A stretch of 64,000 bases of DNA from Agapanthus africanus (taxonomy: Eukaryota > Streptophyta > Magnoliopsida > Asparagales > Amaryllidaceae). Of the stretch, positions 54,881-64,000 are shown piece after piece. The stretch covers positions 700,364,761 to 700,428,760 of the forward strand of contig CM057339.1 of assembly GCA_030015575.1 (NCBI GenBank), in the 5' to 3' direction. The number at the start of each line of letters is the position of its first letter. Positions within the stretch are counted from its first letter, which is position 1. Made by a program: the position numbers and the translations under genes. The notes below the pieces were generated by a model. That model was given only the letters and a program-made list of their open reading frames with translations, did not search any database and was not told the DNA's origin.

Positions 54881-55875
54881 AAAGAAGAATCAATCGGGAT
54901 CACCCGAAGAGTAAACCAACTCATCAGTGGGAATCGGGATCCAACTCTCATCGCATGATAACGTGAAGGAATCCACTCATGTTATCACACTCCAGAAGGT
55001 ATGCTCATACTTGATAAGTTTCAGTTTCTTTAGAAACTCCCGATGTGATTTTTGCCCCATGCTCTTATGACCTTGACGTAGGCCAAAATGCCATAAGTCA
55101 CATGCCAAGTTCTACCCATCATTATCTTGTCAATTTGAACACATCCGCACATGCCCCTGACGTTGGCTAAATGGCAGAACGACTGTCCCAAACCAACTCA
55201 TCTATCTATGCAACAGATGAATACCCAGCAGCTACCAAGCACTATGCCTTGGCGTAGGTCAAAATACATAGCTTGAATACTACTGAATACCCAAATGAAA
55301 TGACGGAGGGCTACGGCTGGTTTTTGGCGAAAAAACCTTTAACGTAACGAACTTGATATCGCTGAAGGAACCTGATAGCTTTTTATAAAAATATAGTGGC
55401 GAAAACCTTTGCTAAAGAGGTCACTCCCGGTGAAGGGATCTCGGCTCTTTCCTCGCGGAATGAGGTGCAGGATATTCCAACTGAATACCGCGATGCAAAG
55501 CAACATGTAATCGACTATAGTGAAGTTATTACCCTGACGCAAACTTCTGCCCAAGGGGTCACTCCCGGTGAAGGGATCTCGGCCCTTGCCTCGTCGAATG
55601 AGGTGCAGGATATTCCAACTGAATACCACTATGCAAAACAAAAGAAAACGTCTTTGTAATAACACTTTTAAAACTGTTCCAACAACGTCCAAACAGGTTT
55701 GTTTTCCTTTGCATTGATCAGAATCAACGCAGTCCCATCAATTAATCACACCAGAAAAGAACGAAAATATAATGTACGTATATGCCATCCGCATTCGTCA
55801 CTGGGTCCCGTCATCACCCGTTAGGTTACTTAACTAACGACAGAGCGGGGTCTGGACTAGCGCGGGTGTAAAACA
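54881..55875 (-). other. Structured non-coding module of C/B
   Basis: The same series as A on the minus strand: CGTTAG/CTAACG (55839-55819), duplicated block (about 55640-55400), CTATG/CATAG (55271-55242), TGCC/GGCA (55176-55152), CTTATG/CATAAG (55097-55064), each middle hairpin with TTTTG/CAAGG-type inner arms, and the GAGT/ACTC hairpin near 54920. Confidence 0.62.
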
Positions 55876-56805
55876 TATACAACATCTACTAGTATATATA
55901 CAAATATACAATAATCGCTCCAAGCGTGATAAATGTAACATTACAGAAAAGTAATAAGCATCACAGAACAATACAGATAATCTGGGATCCCCGGGTTTCA
56001 CAGAGCCGCTACTGAAACCCGACGTTCCCCTGGTCGTGTGGATAGCCTGTGCAATGAAACCTAGACCCCTACAGGTGCGGCAAGTTACCCGCCAAAACAT
56101 GAAGCGAGGCATCCCCCTACAGCAAAGTGAATGGACTACCCTTCACTTCACGGAATCCGGTAACTTGAGCATCCCTCCTTGGGTCAACCTATACCCCCTA
56201 CGAGTGCGGCGAATAGTCTGCCAATTCTAGAGTGAGACCCCTCTGCCTCTCAAATCCATGAGATGCAGACCCGTTGCCTTCCAGAACTCGGCTATCTGTG
56301 CACTCCGCCGTGGGATAAACCTAGTACAGTAATGAAAAATATGTACAACGGGTACATCGACCTCAGCCCGGTCGTGCCCCAAAAGAATATTATACAAACA
56401 GGCAGTGACGGCAGTCCACATGTTGGACGCTCGTCCCGCAATATCAAATGTACAAATAAATCCAAACTGCACTACCATTGCACACTGCTATCCACCACGA
56501 CAAATCTGCAACATCACAGCACAACACAGAACATCAACGTGAATGTCACGTTCGCAAACCCGTCTAAAAGAACTATAGCAATTAGACGCAATTTACCGCT
56601 CGAATGACATTCACGGTCGGAGATATAATGTAAGTACTGTAAACTAACAAGTTTAAAATTTCGATCGACAAAACTTCCCGAAGTGGGCCCCACGTACATC
56701 TGCAGTACACAAACAAAATCTGGGCCCAAAAGAAATATTCCAGAAACCAAACTTTTCTATGCAGGAGGTTACTGTAGAAAAATGGTAGTCTGATGCTCCA
56801 AACCT
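55876..56805 (-). other. C/B leader region, unassigned
   Basis: Collinear with D 21076-22740 in layout (for example the TTGCCGCACTCGTAGGGG-like segment) but strongly diverged. No gag recognised. Confidence 0.55.
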
Positions 56806-56853
56806 GTCGCGGAACCGTGGCCAAACCCTGGTTTGTGCGGCGGTTCCGCGGCA
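56806..56853 (-). other. Post-PBS hairpin of C/B
   Basis: On the + strand CGCGGAACCGTGGCC and GCGGCGGTTCCGCGG flank a centre that pairs through CCAAACC and GGTTTG. In D the same centre pairs through GCAGAAGCC and GGCTTCTGC. About 208 bp from the PBS. Confidence 0.65.
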
Positions 56854-57047
56854 GTACTGTAGAGTCAGTCGACCAAATTTCACCAGAATTCTTAAAAAAG
56901 CCTGCTCGATTTTCTGAGATGCTCAAAATGATTTTTAGACCATTTTTTAAAATCGACAGAAACTTTATACTGAAAAATGCGGTTTTCGAAATTTCGTTCG
57001 ATCGATATTTTAAACGCGTTAGAACAAGTTAGTAAAGGTTAATGGCG

Positions 57048-57061
57048 TAGCTCTGATACCA
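57048..57061 (-). other. Primer-binding site of C/B (initiator tRNA-Met)
   Basis: The minus strand reads TGGTATCAGAGCTA immediately after the LTR end ACTTACA. It fixes this LTR as the 5' one and the element as minus-strand. Confidence 0.92.
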
Positions 57062-58608
57062 TGTAAGTCTACGGTAGCGCCCCGGCCGTCATTCAGATGC
57101 CAAACGCGGAACAAAAACTTTTATAACTGGCGCTATCGCATACTATAACCCGGATCTTGTCATTAACGCTAAACTAACAAACTGTAAAGAGGTAGAAAGG
57201 CTATACCGATCGATCCGAGTCCTTCGGTCTTTATCCATCATCCCACGCTCCTTTGCGGCAACTCCGATCTCTTTGCTCCTCATCGAGGTGGCACTACATC
57301 TACGGATCTTTAAACGGGCTCCCGCCTCTATACCGAGGCAACTCGGTCATCAAGTCTGCTAAAAGAGATGACCAAGATGAAGTAGAGAATGAGTAGAATA
57401 CTTTGTCTCAAATACTCTTTGGTTCTCATCACATGAGAGGGTAAGAGTGGAGGTTGAAGAAGATGCTAGGGTTTGGAAATGATGAACTCATGAAAACTTA
57501 AGAGAGCAAAAGAAAACTAAGCATAATAATCTTCTCTCTTTTCCTTCTCATGTGAATAGATGAATGCGGTTGAAGTCTTTTATCAAAAACTAAAAGAGAA
57601 ATATCTCCTCAAAAAATCTCTTCACAAAACAAACCTCATTTAATGCTATCATGACTCACTTAGTGACTCATTAGCAAGAGTCACTAAGGAACATGCTAGA
57701 ACAAATGAGTCACTAATCATGAGTCATTAACAATGAGTCACCATTTCCAAAATCCAAATAATCATTTAAACCAAAATGATTAATCCAAAAAGAAATGCAT
57801 CTTCTAAAATATTCTCGTAACGGATTACGAAAATACCCCTCGCATGTATATACATACCTGTATCCGTATTCCGACCGAATACGAATATGAGAGACTAAAA
57901 TATTCCGACTCAATATAATACATGGATCCATCTTAAACCAAAGCCCACCAGTATTATCTGCCCGAAATATGACACGTGCGTAAACGCACGTGCATTTTCC
58001 GAACCCTGCAATAAAACCATACGGTCTCTACAACGTTTCGTCCGAACTTGGGAAACTATCTGTGGGGGACTCTAAAGACTCGTCAGTACCCTGGCTGTGG
58101 GTTTAACCATAAGCACGTCAGCGGCACTAGCAGTGCGTAACGGCTGCCCATGTACTGACCTTAAGGGAAGCCGATGAGCGAACTCATCCTGGAACCCTAC
58201 TGAGCCTATCAGTGATAATATACATACAGTCCGGTCCGTTCGTCTATGAGTATCGCATATCGGGCCTAGGGGCTGGTAACGTCAGACCCCCAATAGCGGT
58301 ATAAGTCGTGTCGGAGTGTAGCCTAGAACACCCTGAGATACTACTGGAGTACCTACCAGTAAATCTCCTGCCTTGAACGAGGGCTATGTGTAATGGCTCT
58401 CCTAGACACAGCGCGATCTCACCCCCAATACCGGGAGAGACGAATCCCCTGCCGATCCGCTCACTTGCCTCCATGTGGCTCGGGACTGTACCCAAAAAGA
58501 ACCTGTTTGCACGACTCCTTTGAGCCATGGTAGGGTAGAAATCAAAGCACAGTGGGAACTCACACGAGACAAATGACGACCTCAGGTCGATGAACTAACC
58601 TGTACACA
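57062..58608 (-). repeat. 5' LTR of C/B, cut by H
   Basis: 1547 bp matching 14485-16031 base for base in length, then interrupted at ...GTACACA by H. The missing 495 bp should lie beyond the right edge, after H and a second acaca. Confidence 0.92.
57650..57745 (-). promoter_or_regulatory. TGASTCA cluster in the C/B 5' LTR
   Basis: TGACTCA and TGAGTCA heptamers repeat here as in the other LTR (15070-15165), most of them unchanged despite about 3% divergence around them. Confidence 0.5.
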
Positions 58609-60443
58609 TGTTGATCTTATGATTTTCGTGGATGTGTTTATCGAATCAAATAGTAAAGAAATCACAACCAAAAATATTTGACCGCAATCAAACAACGGTG
58701 TCAGTTGAAGTTAATGAATGAGTGCGGATCGTCCTCAGGGATCTCGAGATTCGTTTTTTTACTTTTATTTGTTTGAAATGAAATGTTAAGCAACAATAAG
58801 AGAAAACACGATTCAATTGATTGATTTGTATTCGTGTGTCACTAATCTTTTCTAAAGAATCAAGAACTATAAACAACAAGAATCGGTTTCAATGGAATTT
58901 TCCAAACGACAATCCAAACTGATAAAGAGGCTCGTAGGAATCGATAGGATCTTTATATGTGTTGTAGTCTACAATATTTCATATTCTTGTCCTTCGAAGA
59001 ATTGATGCTAGATCAATGGTTATCGACGAGAATTAGGGTTTTCTTGATGAAATTAAAGTTTCATCTCTTAACCCTTGCTCTTTCGAGGATACCATTTATA
59101 TTCTAGCCTCTAGTAATTTCAAGAATCGATCGGATCACCCCAATCTCGAGCGATGTTGATCAAGAAAGCATCGAATCGAATTGGGTTGTCGATTCTTGAA
59201 ATAGCTAGGGTTTACAATCTCGTGGGATTCAAGAATTGATTACAAATTTGCTACATCATCATACTAAAGATCTTCTCGACTCCTTAACGAGCGGAGTTTT
59301 ACTCGCGCATCACCACATAGACAATATTCAAGAACAGTAAAGATAACATGATGCGGAATTTTAAAAGAAAGCAAGATTAACGAATTTCACCTTTTATTTA
59401 TATCAACAATTCCGTTACAATCACTCAAGAACTACAAGAGGAGGAACTTGATCGTCGACTTGGCTTCGCTCGTCTCCGTGGATCGCGGATCGGCTTGGAT
59501 CACTTGCCCGATTGAAGATCGGCTCGGCTCCCAAAAGGTTGAAGATTTCTCGCTTGATTTGGTACTCAAGATGTTGGATTTGGAGTGGAATTAGGGTTAG
59601 GGTTTCCTACAAGATTTCTCACTAATCTTGAGGAAGAAGAAGATGGAGAAAGAGAATGGCTAAACTAAAAATGGGTTGAATCTATCACTCTCCAAGATTT
59701 CTTGATTTTTCCAAGATGATCCAAGATGAGAAATGAGAGAGCCTAGAGTCTTATTTATAGACCTAGGTTTAGGTTTGAATTAGACTTTCCCTCCCAAAGT
59801 TTGTTGGCCAAGTTTGTTGGGGTTTAGCTTAGGGTTTAAGCAAGGGTTTGGGAAAGTTCTAGAAGTTTTAGGCTAGTTTAGGAGCTTGATGATCTGGTGG
59901 AAGTGTCTGGACTCTTCTGGACTTTTGTATGCATTTTTGAGCTGCAGGTACTAGCACAGGAGTTGTGATGAAGTTTGAGAAGTTGATTCCCTGGTTCAGC
60001 CGCGGATCCGCCGCATGAGGTGGCTTTGGGCGCCCTTCCGCCGCACATTGGTGGGCTTGGGAATTGGGCTTTCTGCAGTTGCTTTGTACTTCTATTTTGG
60101 TTATTCTTTGATGTTCAGAATTGCAGTTGCCCTTCTATGTTGGTACCAGATTTGCTTTCAATGAGTTTACGAGCAATTGTAATGGTCGAGCAATGAATTG
60201 ATCGAGCAAGTATCTCTTTTCCTGTATAGACTTCAAAATAGGGGTTGCAAGATATAGAAAATATGCTATGTAATGCAATGCAGTTAATTTCCCTAGAATT
60301 TCCGGTTTTAAGGTCGAATACATGTAATTTGATATTTTGCGACCGATTAGCTAATATGTGAATTATGAATACCGTACTCTCCTATATGTATGCAGATGTT
60401 AAGGAAATTGCCTGCTAAAATATACAGTATTTTCGACTGATCA
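58609..60443 (-). repeat. 3' LTR of H (1835 bp)
   Basis: On the minus strand it begins TGATCAGTCGAAAATACTG directly after the tract GTTTGGGGGTATT and ends GATCAACA at 58609. The TG...CA ends and adjoining PPT fix both borders. It contains a TATA box and, near 59998-60050, CG-rich CCGCGGATCC-like repeats. Confidence 0.85.
59750..59762 (-). promoter_or_regulatory. TATA box of the H LTR
   Basis: The minus strand reads GTCTATAAATAAGACTC, with a start expected about 30 bp further (near 59720). Confidence 0.65.
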
Positions 60444-60458
60444 AATACCCCCAAACTT
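60444..60458 (-). other. Polypurine tract of H
   Basis: The minus strand reads AAGTTTGGGGGTATT right before the LTR. Two similar tracts occur upstream (see the next feature). Confidence 0.8.
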
Positions 60459-61831
60459 AATTTCGATCGTCTCGAGAGAATGTTTTATTAAAAAGAGAAG
60501 GAGAAAACAAAGAAAGAGAAAAACTAACTAGCACACTTTCGTAGGCAACACGATTGCACTGAGCATGTGCAACAAGCCTTTAAACCTCTAGGTGTCCCTA
60601 GTAGGAGGAGTGTTGTCTCCTGAGGGTTTTCAGCGATTGCACCCACAAAATCCAATAATAAAAGCAAGATCATGAATATTACATTTAAAGAAAAGAATAG
60701 TAAAAGAAAGACTTTGAAAATTAGGGTTTCCAACTAAGCTAGCTTTTCGGTTGTCATGAGCCCTATCTTAATGGTCATGAAAAAATGTCAGAAATCACGT
60801 CCTCCCTCAATAAAACATCGTCTTATTCTTCATTCCTATCTTTATTCCAAACATCGATCATATCACCCTGCGTGTGTGTAAAGACATCCCTACACCCGGA
60901 GAATTCAATTCAAGCTATCATACCCTTGCCCATCGACCTCAGTACTTCTTGGCAAACGAGATTGCTTACACACTTTCATGCGACCGTTAATACTTCTTGA
61001 GGTACTAACCGACCGATTACTGATGTGCTTGCTAACTTGGTGTATTTTCCTAGTCTTGCACCACCTCAGGCATAGCAGTGACTCCCAGACCAGTTGACCT
61101 TGGGGCACTAGGTGAAGAAGCACCCTTTTGCTATATATTTTTCTTACCCTTGGTGATAACAAAACCAGTATTCATTTTTCTCACCACTTTAAAACACACT
61201 TTTTCTTTTCATACTTTTGGCTTTAAGACAAGAGCATTTCAAGGTATCCTCTACTATCCCAGGCTTCAAGACGTGTGTAAGTGCGAATAGCAGGGTAGCA
61301 ACGTTCAAAATGTTTGGCTTCCAGAATAGAAACTATTTTTCAGACTTATTTTTATCCTCAGATTAGTGACGTCCTTCATCTTACTAACCCTTGGGACAAC
61401 GGCTCATAACTACTTATTACTAGTTCGTATAAGAAAACTTCTAATTTTCTTAGTTTTCTTAAATTTTTCTAATCTCATGGATGTAATTGTTCACTGTCTA
61501 AACTTTCATTATCTTATTTATATACAAAAATATTTTTATAGTTTTGAAAATTTTTCAATTTTTATAGATTTTTAAAAGAAATGTTTTGTGCTTATGCAGA
61601 TGATATGCAAATGATGCAAAAATAAGCACAAACCTCCCCCAAACTTGTTTTCAACAGTGTCCTCACTGTTGCCGACAGTTATATCTACAAAAACCTGTAA
61701 ATCTGGGAGGAATTATTAGTGGGGGCAAAATATATAAGTGAAGAACTTCCCCCAAACTTGTTTTATTTACTCACCTTCATTCAAAATATGATACAATGAT
61801 ATACTGGACATGAAAGTGAGACGGAGGAATT
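60459..61831 (-). other. Region between pol and 3' LTR of H, env-like ORF not seen
   Basis: Athila elements often carry an env-like ORF here, but in this 1.4 kb I see only short open pieces and no membrane-anchor protein. Two extra polypurine-like tracts, AAGTTTGGGGGAGG (about 61635-61650) and AAGTTTGGGGGAAG (about 61748-61762), resemble the true tract. Confidence 0.6.
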
Positions 61832-64000
61832 TTAATCAAGATAAACTGGCTCTTGTAAGAACAAGAGCTCCTCCGTGGGGTCAGTGGAAAAATACGGCTT
61901 TAATCTATGTCCATTTACTTTGAAAACAGTGCCGTTTTTAACATTTTCAATATCTACTGCCCCGTGCGGGTATACAGACCGCACAACAAAAGGTCCCTTC
62001 CAACGAGATCGGAGCTTACCCGCATGAAGGTGTAATCGTGAATCATAAAGAAGGACTTGTTGACCAGGTAAAAATGTTTTCCTTACAATGTTTTTATCGT
62101 GAAAAACCTTAGTCCTATTCTTTGTGATTACAGCATTATCATAAGCTTCATCGCGGAGTTCGCTTAGCTCGTTTAGTTGCAGCTTCCGAAAGTTGCAAGC
62201 AAGGTTTAAATCAAAATTAATTTCCTTTATAGCCCACAATGCTTTATGTTCTATCTCAACAGGTAGATGACATGCTTTACCAAAAACTATCCTATATGGA
62301 GACATTCCTAGGTCGGTCTTATATGCAGTCCTGAATGCCCAAAGAGCATCCGTCAATTTGGTTGACCAATCTTTTCTATTTTTGGCAACAGTTTTCTCCA
62401 GGATAAGTTTGATTTGTCTGTTTGAGATCTCAGCCTGCCCGCTTGTTTGGGGGTGATAGGGTGTAGAAAGACGGTGGTTGATTGAATATTTCCGCATCAG
62501 AGTCTCGAAAGATCTGTTGCAGAAGTGTGTCCCATTATCGCTAATAATAGCGCGTGGGTGTCCAAATCGCGAGAAGATATTCTCTTTTAAGAACTTAATG
62601 ACAACTTTCTTATCATTAGTGCGACTTGGAATGGCTTCTACCCACTTGGAGACATAATCAACCGCCAGCAATATGTACAGATTCCCAAAGGAGTTGGGAA
62701 AAGGACCCATAAAATCTATGCCCCAAACATCAAACATTTCAACAACCAGAATGGGTTGCTGAGGCATTTCATTCCTCTGGGATATTCTACCCGTATACTG
62801 ACATTGTGTACAGGTTTTGCAATGTTCAAATGCGTCCTTGAATAAGGTCGGCCAATAAAATCCAGATTGCAAAACCTTTTCCGCTGTTTTTCTTGGACCA
62901 AAGTGACCCCCACAGGCCTGATCATGACAAAATGAAAGAATACTCTTGAACTCTTCATTCGGGACGCACCGGCGAATGATCTGATCAGGACAATATTTAA
63001 ACAAATAAGGCTCGTCCCAGTAATAGTGTTTTACTTGGGAAAGAAAGCGGTATTTGTCCTGTTTAGACCAATCGCTCGGTATCAATCCCGTGGCATGATA
63101 GTTCACAATATCCCTGAACCATGGTTCAGAGGATACGCTCAAGAGTTGTTCATCAGGGAATGAGTCATTGATCGGCAGGGTCACAGGGGAAGAAACGATG
63201 CGTGAAAGGTGGTCAGCTACTACGTTTTCACATCCTTTCTTATCTTTGATAACAAGATCGAATTCTTGTAAAAGAAGGATCCAACGTATTAGTCGACCTT
63301 TGGCATCTTTCTTCGCCAACAAATGTTTTAAAGCGGAATGGTCAGTATATACAACAATAGGTGAGCCGATTAAGTAAGGCCTGAATTTCTCCAATGCGAA
63401 TACAACCGCTAATAGTTCTTTCTCTGTGGTTGTATAATTGATTTGCGCATCATTCAGGGTCTTACTAGCATAGTAAATCACATGTGGCATCTTTTCAATG
63501 TGTTGTCCAAGGACAGCACCTACTGCAAAATCAGATGCGTCACACATCAGCTCAAAGGGGTAGTCCCAGTTTGGTGATGATAAAACGGGGGCTGAAGTGA
63601 GTGAGTGTTTAAGTGAGTCGAAAGCTGTCTCGCAATCCGAGTCAAAGTGGAAGGTTGTATCCTTGGCCAGGAGTAGTGTTAAAGGTCTAGCAATTTTGCT
63701 AAAGTCCTTTATGAATCTCCTATAAAATCCAGCATGGCCAAGGAAAGAGCGAATATCTTTGACGCTTCTGGGATGAGGGAGGTTTTGAATGACATCTACT
63801 TTAGCTCTGTCAACCTCAATGCCCTTCTGTGAAATGACATGTCCAAGGACTATTCCTTCTTGGACCATAAAGTGGCATTTTTCCCAGTTCAAAGTCAAGT
63901 TCTTCTCTTTGCATCGAGTAAGAACAGCGTCCAGATTCGCTAGGCATTCAGAAAAAGAGTCTCCAAAAATCGAAAAGTCGTCCATAAAGATCTCCAGGAA
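61832..64000 (-). CDS. pol: Pol polyprotein of H: reverse transcriptase end, RNase H, integrase (partial at window edge)
   Basis: Open from the right edge to TAA at 61832-61834, over 720 codons without a stop. Counting from the Met of the RT box (63985): catalytic MDD at 1-3, RT thumb to about 110 ([20 protein letters not shown]), RNase H about 140-262 with D149, E190, D215 and D258, integrase zinc site H354, H361, C392, C395, and integrase core with D424, D483 and E519 (GQAEISNRQ). The C-terminal part holds the [11 protein letters not shown] segment typical of plant gypsy integrases. It would copy element RNA and insert the DNA in the nucleus. Sequence style ([16 protein letters not shown]) marks Athila. 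The N-terminal gag-protease-RT part is off window. Confidence 0.95.
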   Translation of the reverse strand, partial: FLEIFMDDFSIFGDSFSECLANLDAVLTRCKEKNLTLNWEKCHFMVQEGIVLGHVISQKGIEVDRAKVDVIQNLPHPRSVKDIRSFLGHAGFYRRFIKDFSKIARPLTLLLAKDTTFHFDSDCETAFDSLKHSLTSAPVLSSPNWDYPFELMCDASDFAVGAVLGQHIEKMPHVIYYASKTLNDAQINYTTTEKELLAVVFALEKFRPYLIGSPIVVYTDHSALKHLLAKKDAKGRLIRWILLLQEFDLVIKDKKGCENVVADHLSRIVSSPVTLPINDSFPDEQLLSVSSEPWFRDIVNYHATGLIPSDWSKQDKYRFLSQVKHYYWDEPYLFKYCPDQIIRRCVPNEEFKSILSFCHDQACGGHFGPRKTAEKVLQSGFYWPTLFKDAFEHCKTCTQCQYTGRISQRNEMPQQPILVVEMFDVWGIDFMGPFPNSFGNLYILLAVDYVSKWVEAIPSRTNDKKVVIKFLKENIFSRFGHPRAIISDNGTHFCNRSFETLMRKYSINHRLSTPYHPQTSGQAEISNRQIKLILEKTVAKNRKDWSTKLTDALWAFRTAYKTDLGMSPYRIVFGKACHLPVEIEHKALWAIKEINFDLNLACNFRKLQLNELSELRDEAYDNAVITKNRTKVFHDKNIVRKTFLPGQQVLLYDSRLHLHAGKLRSRWKGPFVVRSVYPHGAVDIENVKNGTVFKVNGHRLKPYFSTDPTEELLFLQEPVYLD

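Larger units (their letters stand above)
14485..58608 (-). mobile_element. Element C/B: Angela-like Ty1/copia retrotransposon split by D, F and H
   Basis: Three separated blocks form one minus-strand element: 14485-18616, 29000-29210 and 53734-58608. Read on the minus strand it has a 5' LTR (58608-57062, cut by H), a PBS, the structured non-coding region, a decayed pol, a polypurine tract and a 3' LTR (16526-14485). Own length is about 9.2 kb plus the missing LTR part. The junctions with D (tactt/tactt) and F (atcac/atcac) restore continuity with element A. The two LTRs are exactly 1547 bp over the shared part, with roughly 50 mismatches by eye (about 3.4%). Confidence 0.88.
58609..64000 (-). 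mobile_element. Element H: Athila-lineage Ty3/gypsy retrotransposon, 3' part
   Basis: Minus-strand element with its 3' LTR at the left (58609-60443), a polypurine tract, a 1.4-kb region and an open pol running off the right edge. Inserted into the C/B 5' LTR; bases 58604-58608 (acaca) are the visible TSD copy. The uninterrupted pol makes it the best candidate for recent autonomous activity. Confidence 0.9.

Noticed and set aside
55396-55659. Plus-strand ORF with repeated NEVQDIPTEY
   Set aside because: Antisense to the C/B structured module and caused by its duplicated block. No equivalent open frame is kept in D or E.
1-58608. Apparent giant inverted repeat between 1-6262 and 14485-58608
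   Set aside because: Explained by two members of one copia subfamily inserted in opposite orientation, not by a single inversion or a palindromic duplication.
59998-60050. CCGCGGATCC-like repeats in the H LTR resembling the copia post-PBS hairpin
   Set aside because: Short GC-rich similarity only; different lineage, different position in the element, and weak pairing.

Overview
The window is a pure transposable-element landscape from a large, repeat-rich plant nuclear genome, most likely a flowering plant. The evidence is Angela-like Ty1/copia elements primed by initiator tRNA-Met (TGGTATCAGAGC), Tat-lineage Ty3/gypsy elements with a second RNase H domain, and an Athila-lineage Ty3/gypsy element. 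I found no host protein gene, rRNA, tRNA or CRISPR array. The species cannot be told from the sequence.

Almost every base can be placed in a nest of eight LTR elements, joined by TG...CA ends and 5-bp target-site duplications (TSDs) where both ends are visible. The oldest host is G, a decayed Tat gypsy element on + (7986-14484, continuing off the right edge). Its 5' side is cut by I, a copia LTR fragment (6263-7985), which is itself cut by A, a + strand copia element (1-6262, left end off window). Its integrase is cut by C/B, a - strand copia element (14485-58608). C/B is split by D (copia, +, 18617-28994, TSD tactt), by F (Tat-derived gypsy, +, 29211-53728, TSD atcac) and by H (Athila, -, 58609 to beyond 64000). 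F carries E (copia, +, 34490-44790, TSD gtaag) inside its gag. By-eye LTR divergence (C/B about 3.4%, D about 1.7%, E about 1.8%) agrees with this order.

The four copia copies fall into two subfamilies, A with C/B and D with E. None has a recognisable gag, and their pol is broken by stops and frameshifts shared within each pair, so each pair descends from a source that was already dead and was probably mobilised in trans. Where gag should be, all four carry about 1 kb of non-coding sequence with a fixed series of hairpins. Loop sequence is conserved while stem sequence changes on both sides together, which looks like a selected RNA structure.

F is non-autonomous: it has LTRs, a PBS and gag but no protease, reverse transcriptase or integrase. 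In place of pol it has about 6 kb of hairpin-forming repeats, including a six-hairpin cluster present three times. It also has a 168-codon antisense ORF with its own TATA box just inside the 3' LTR. H has the only intact pol frame in the window and looks like the most recently active type.
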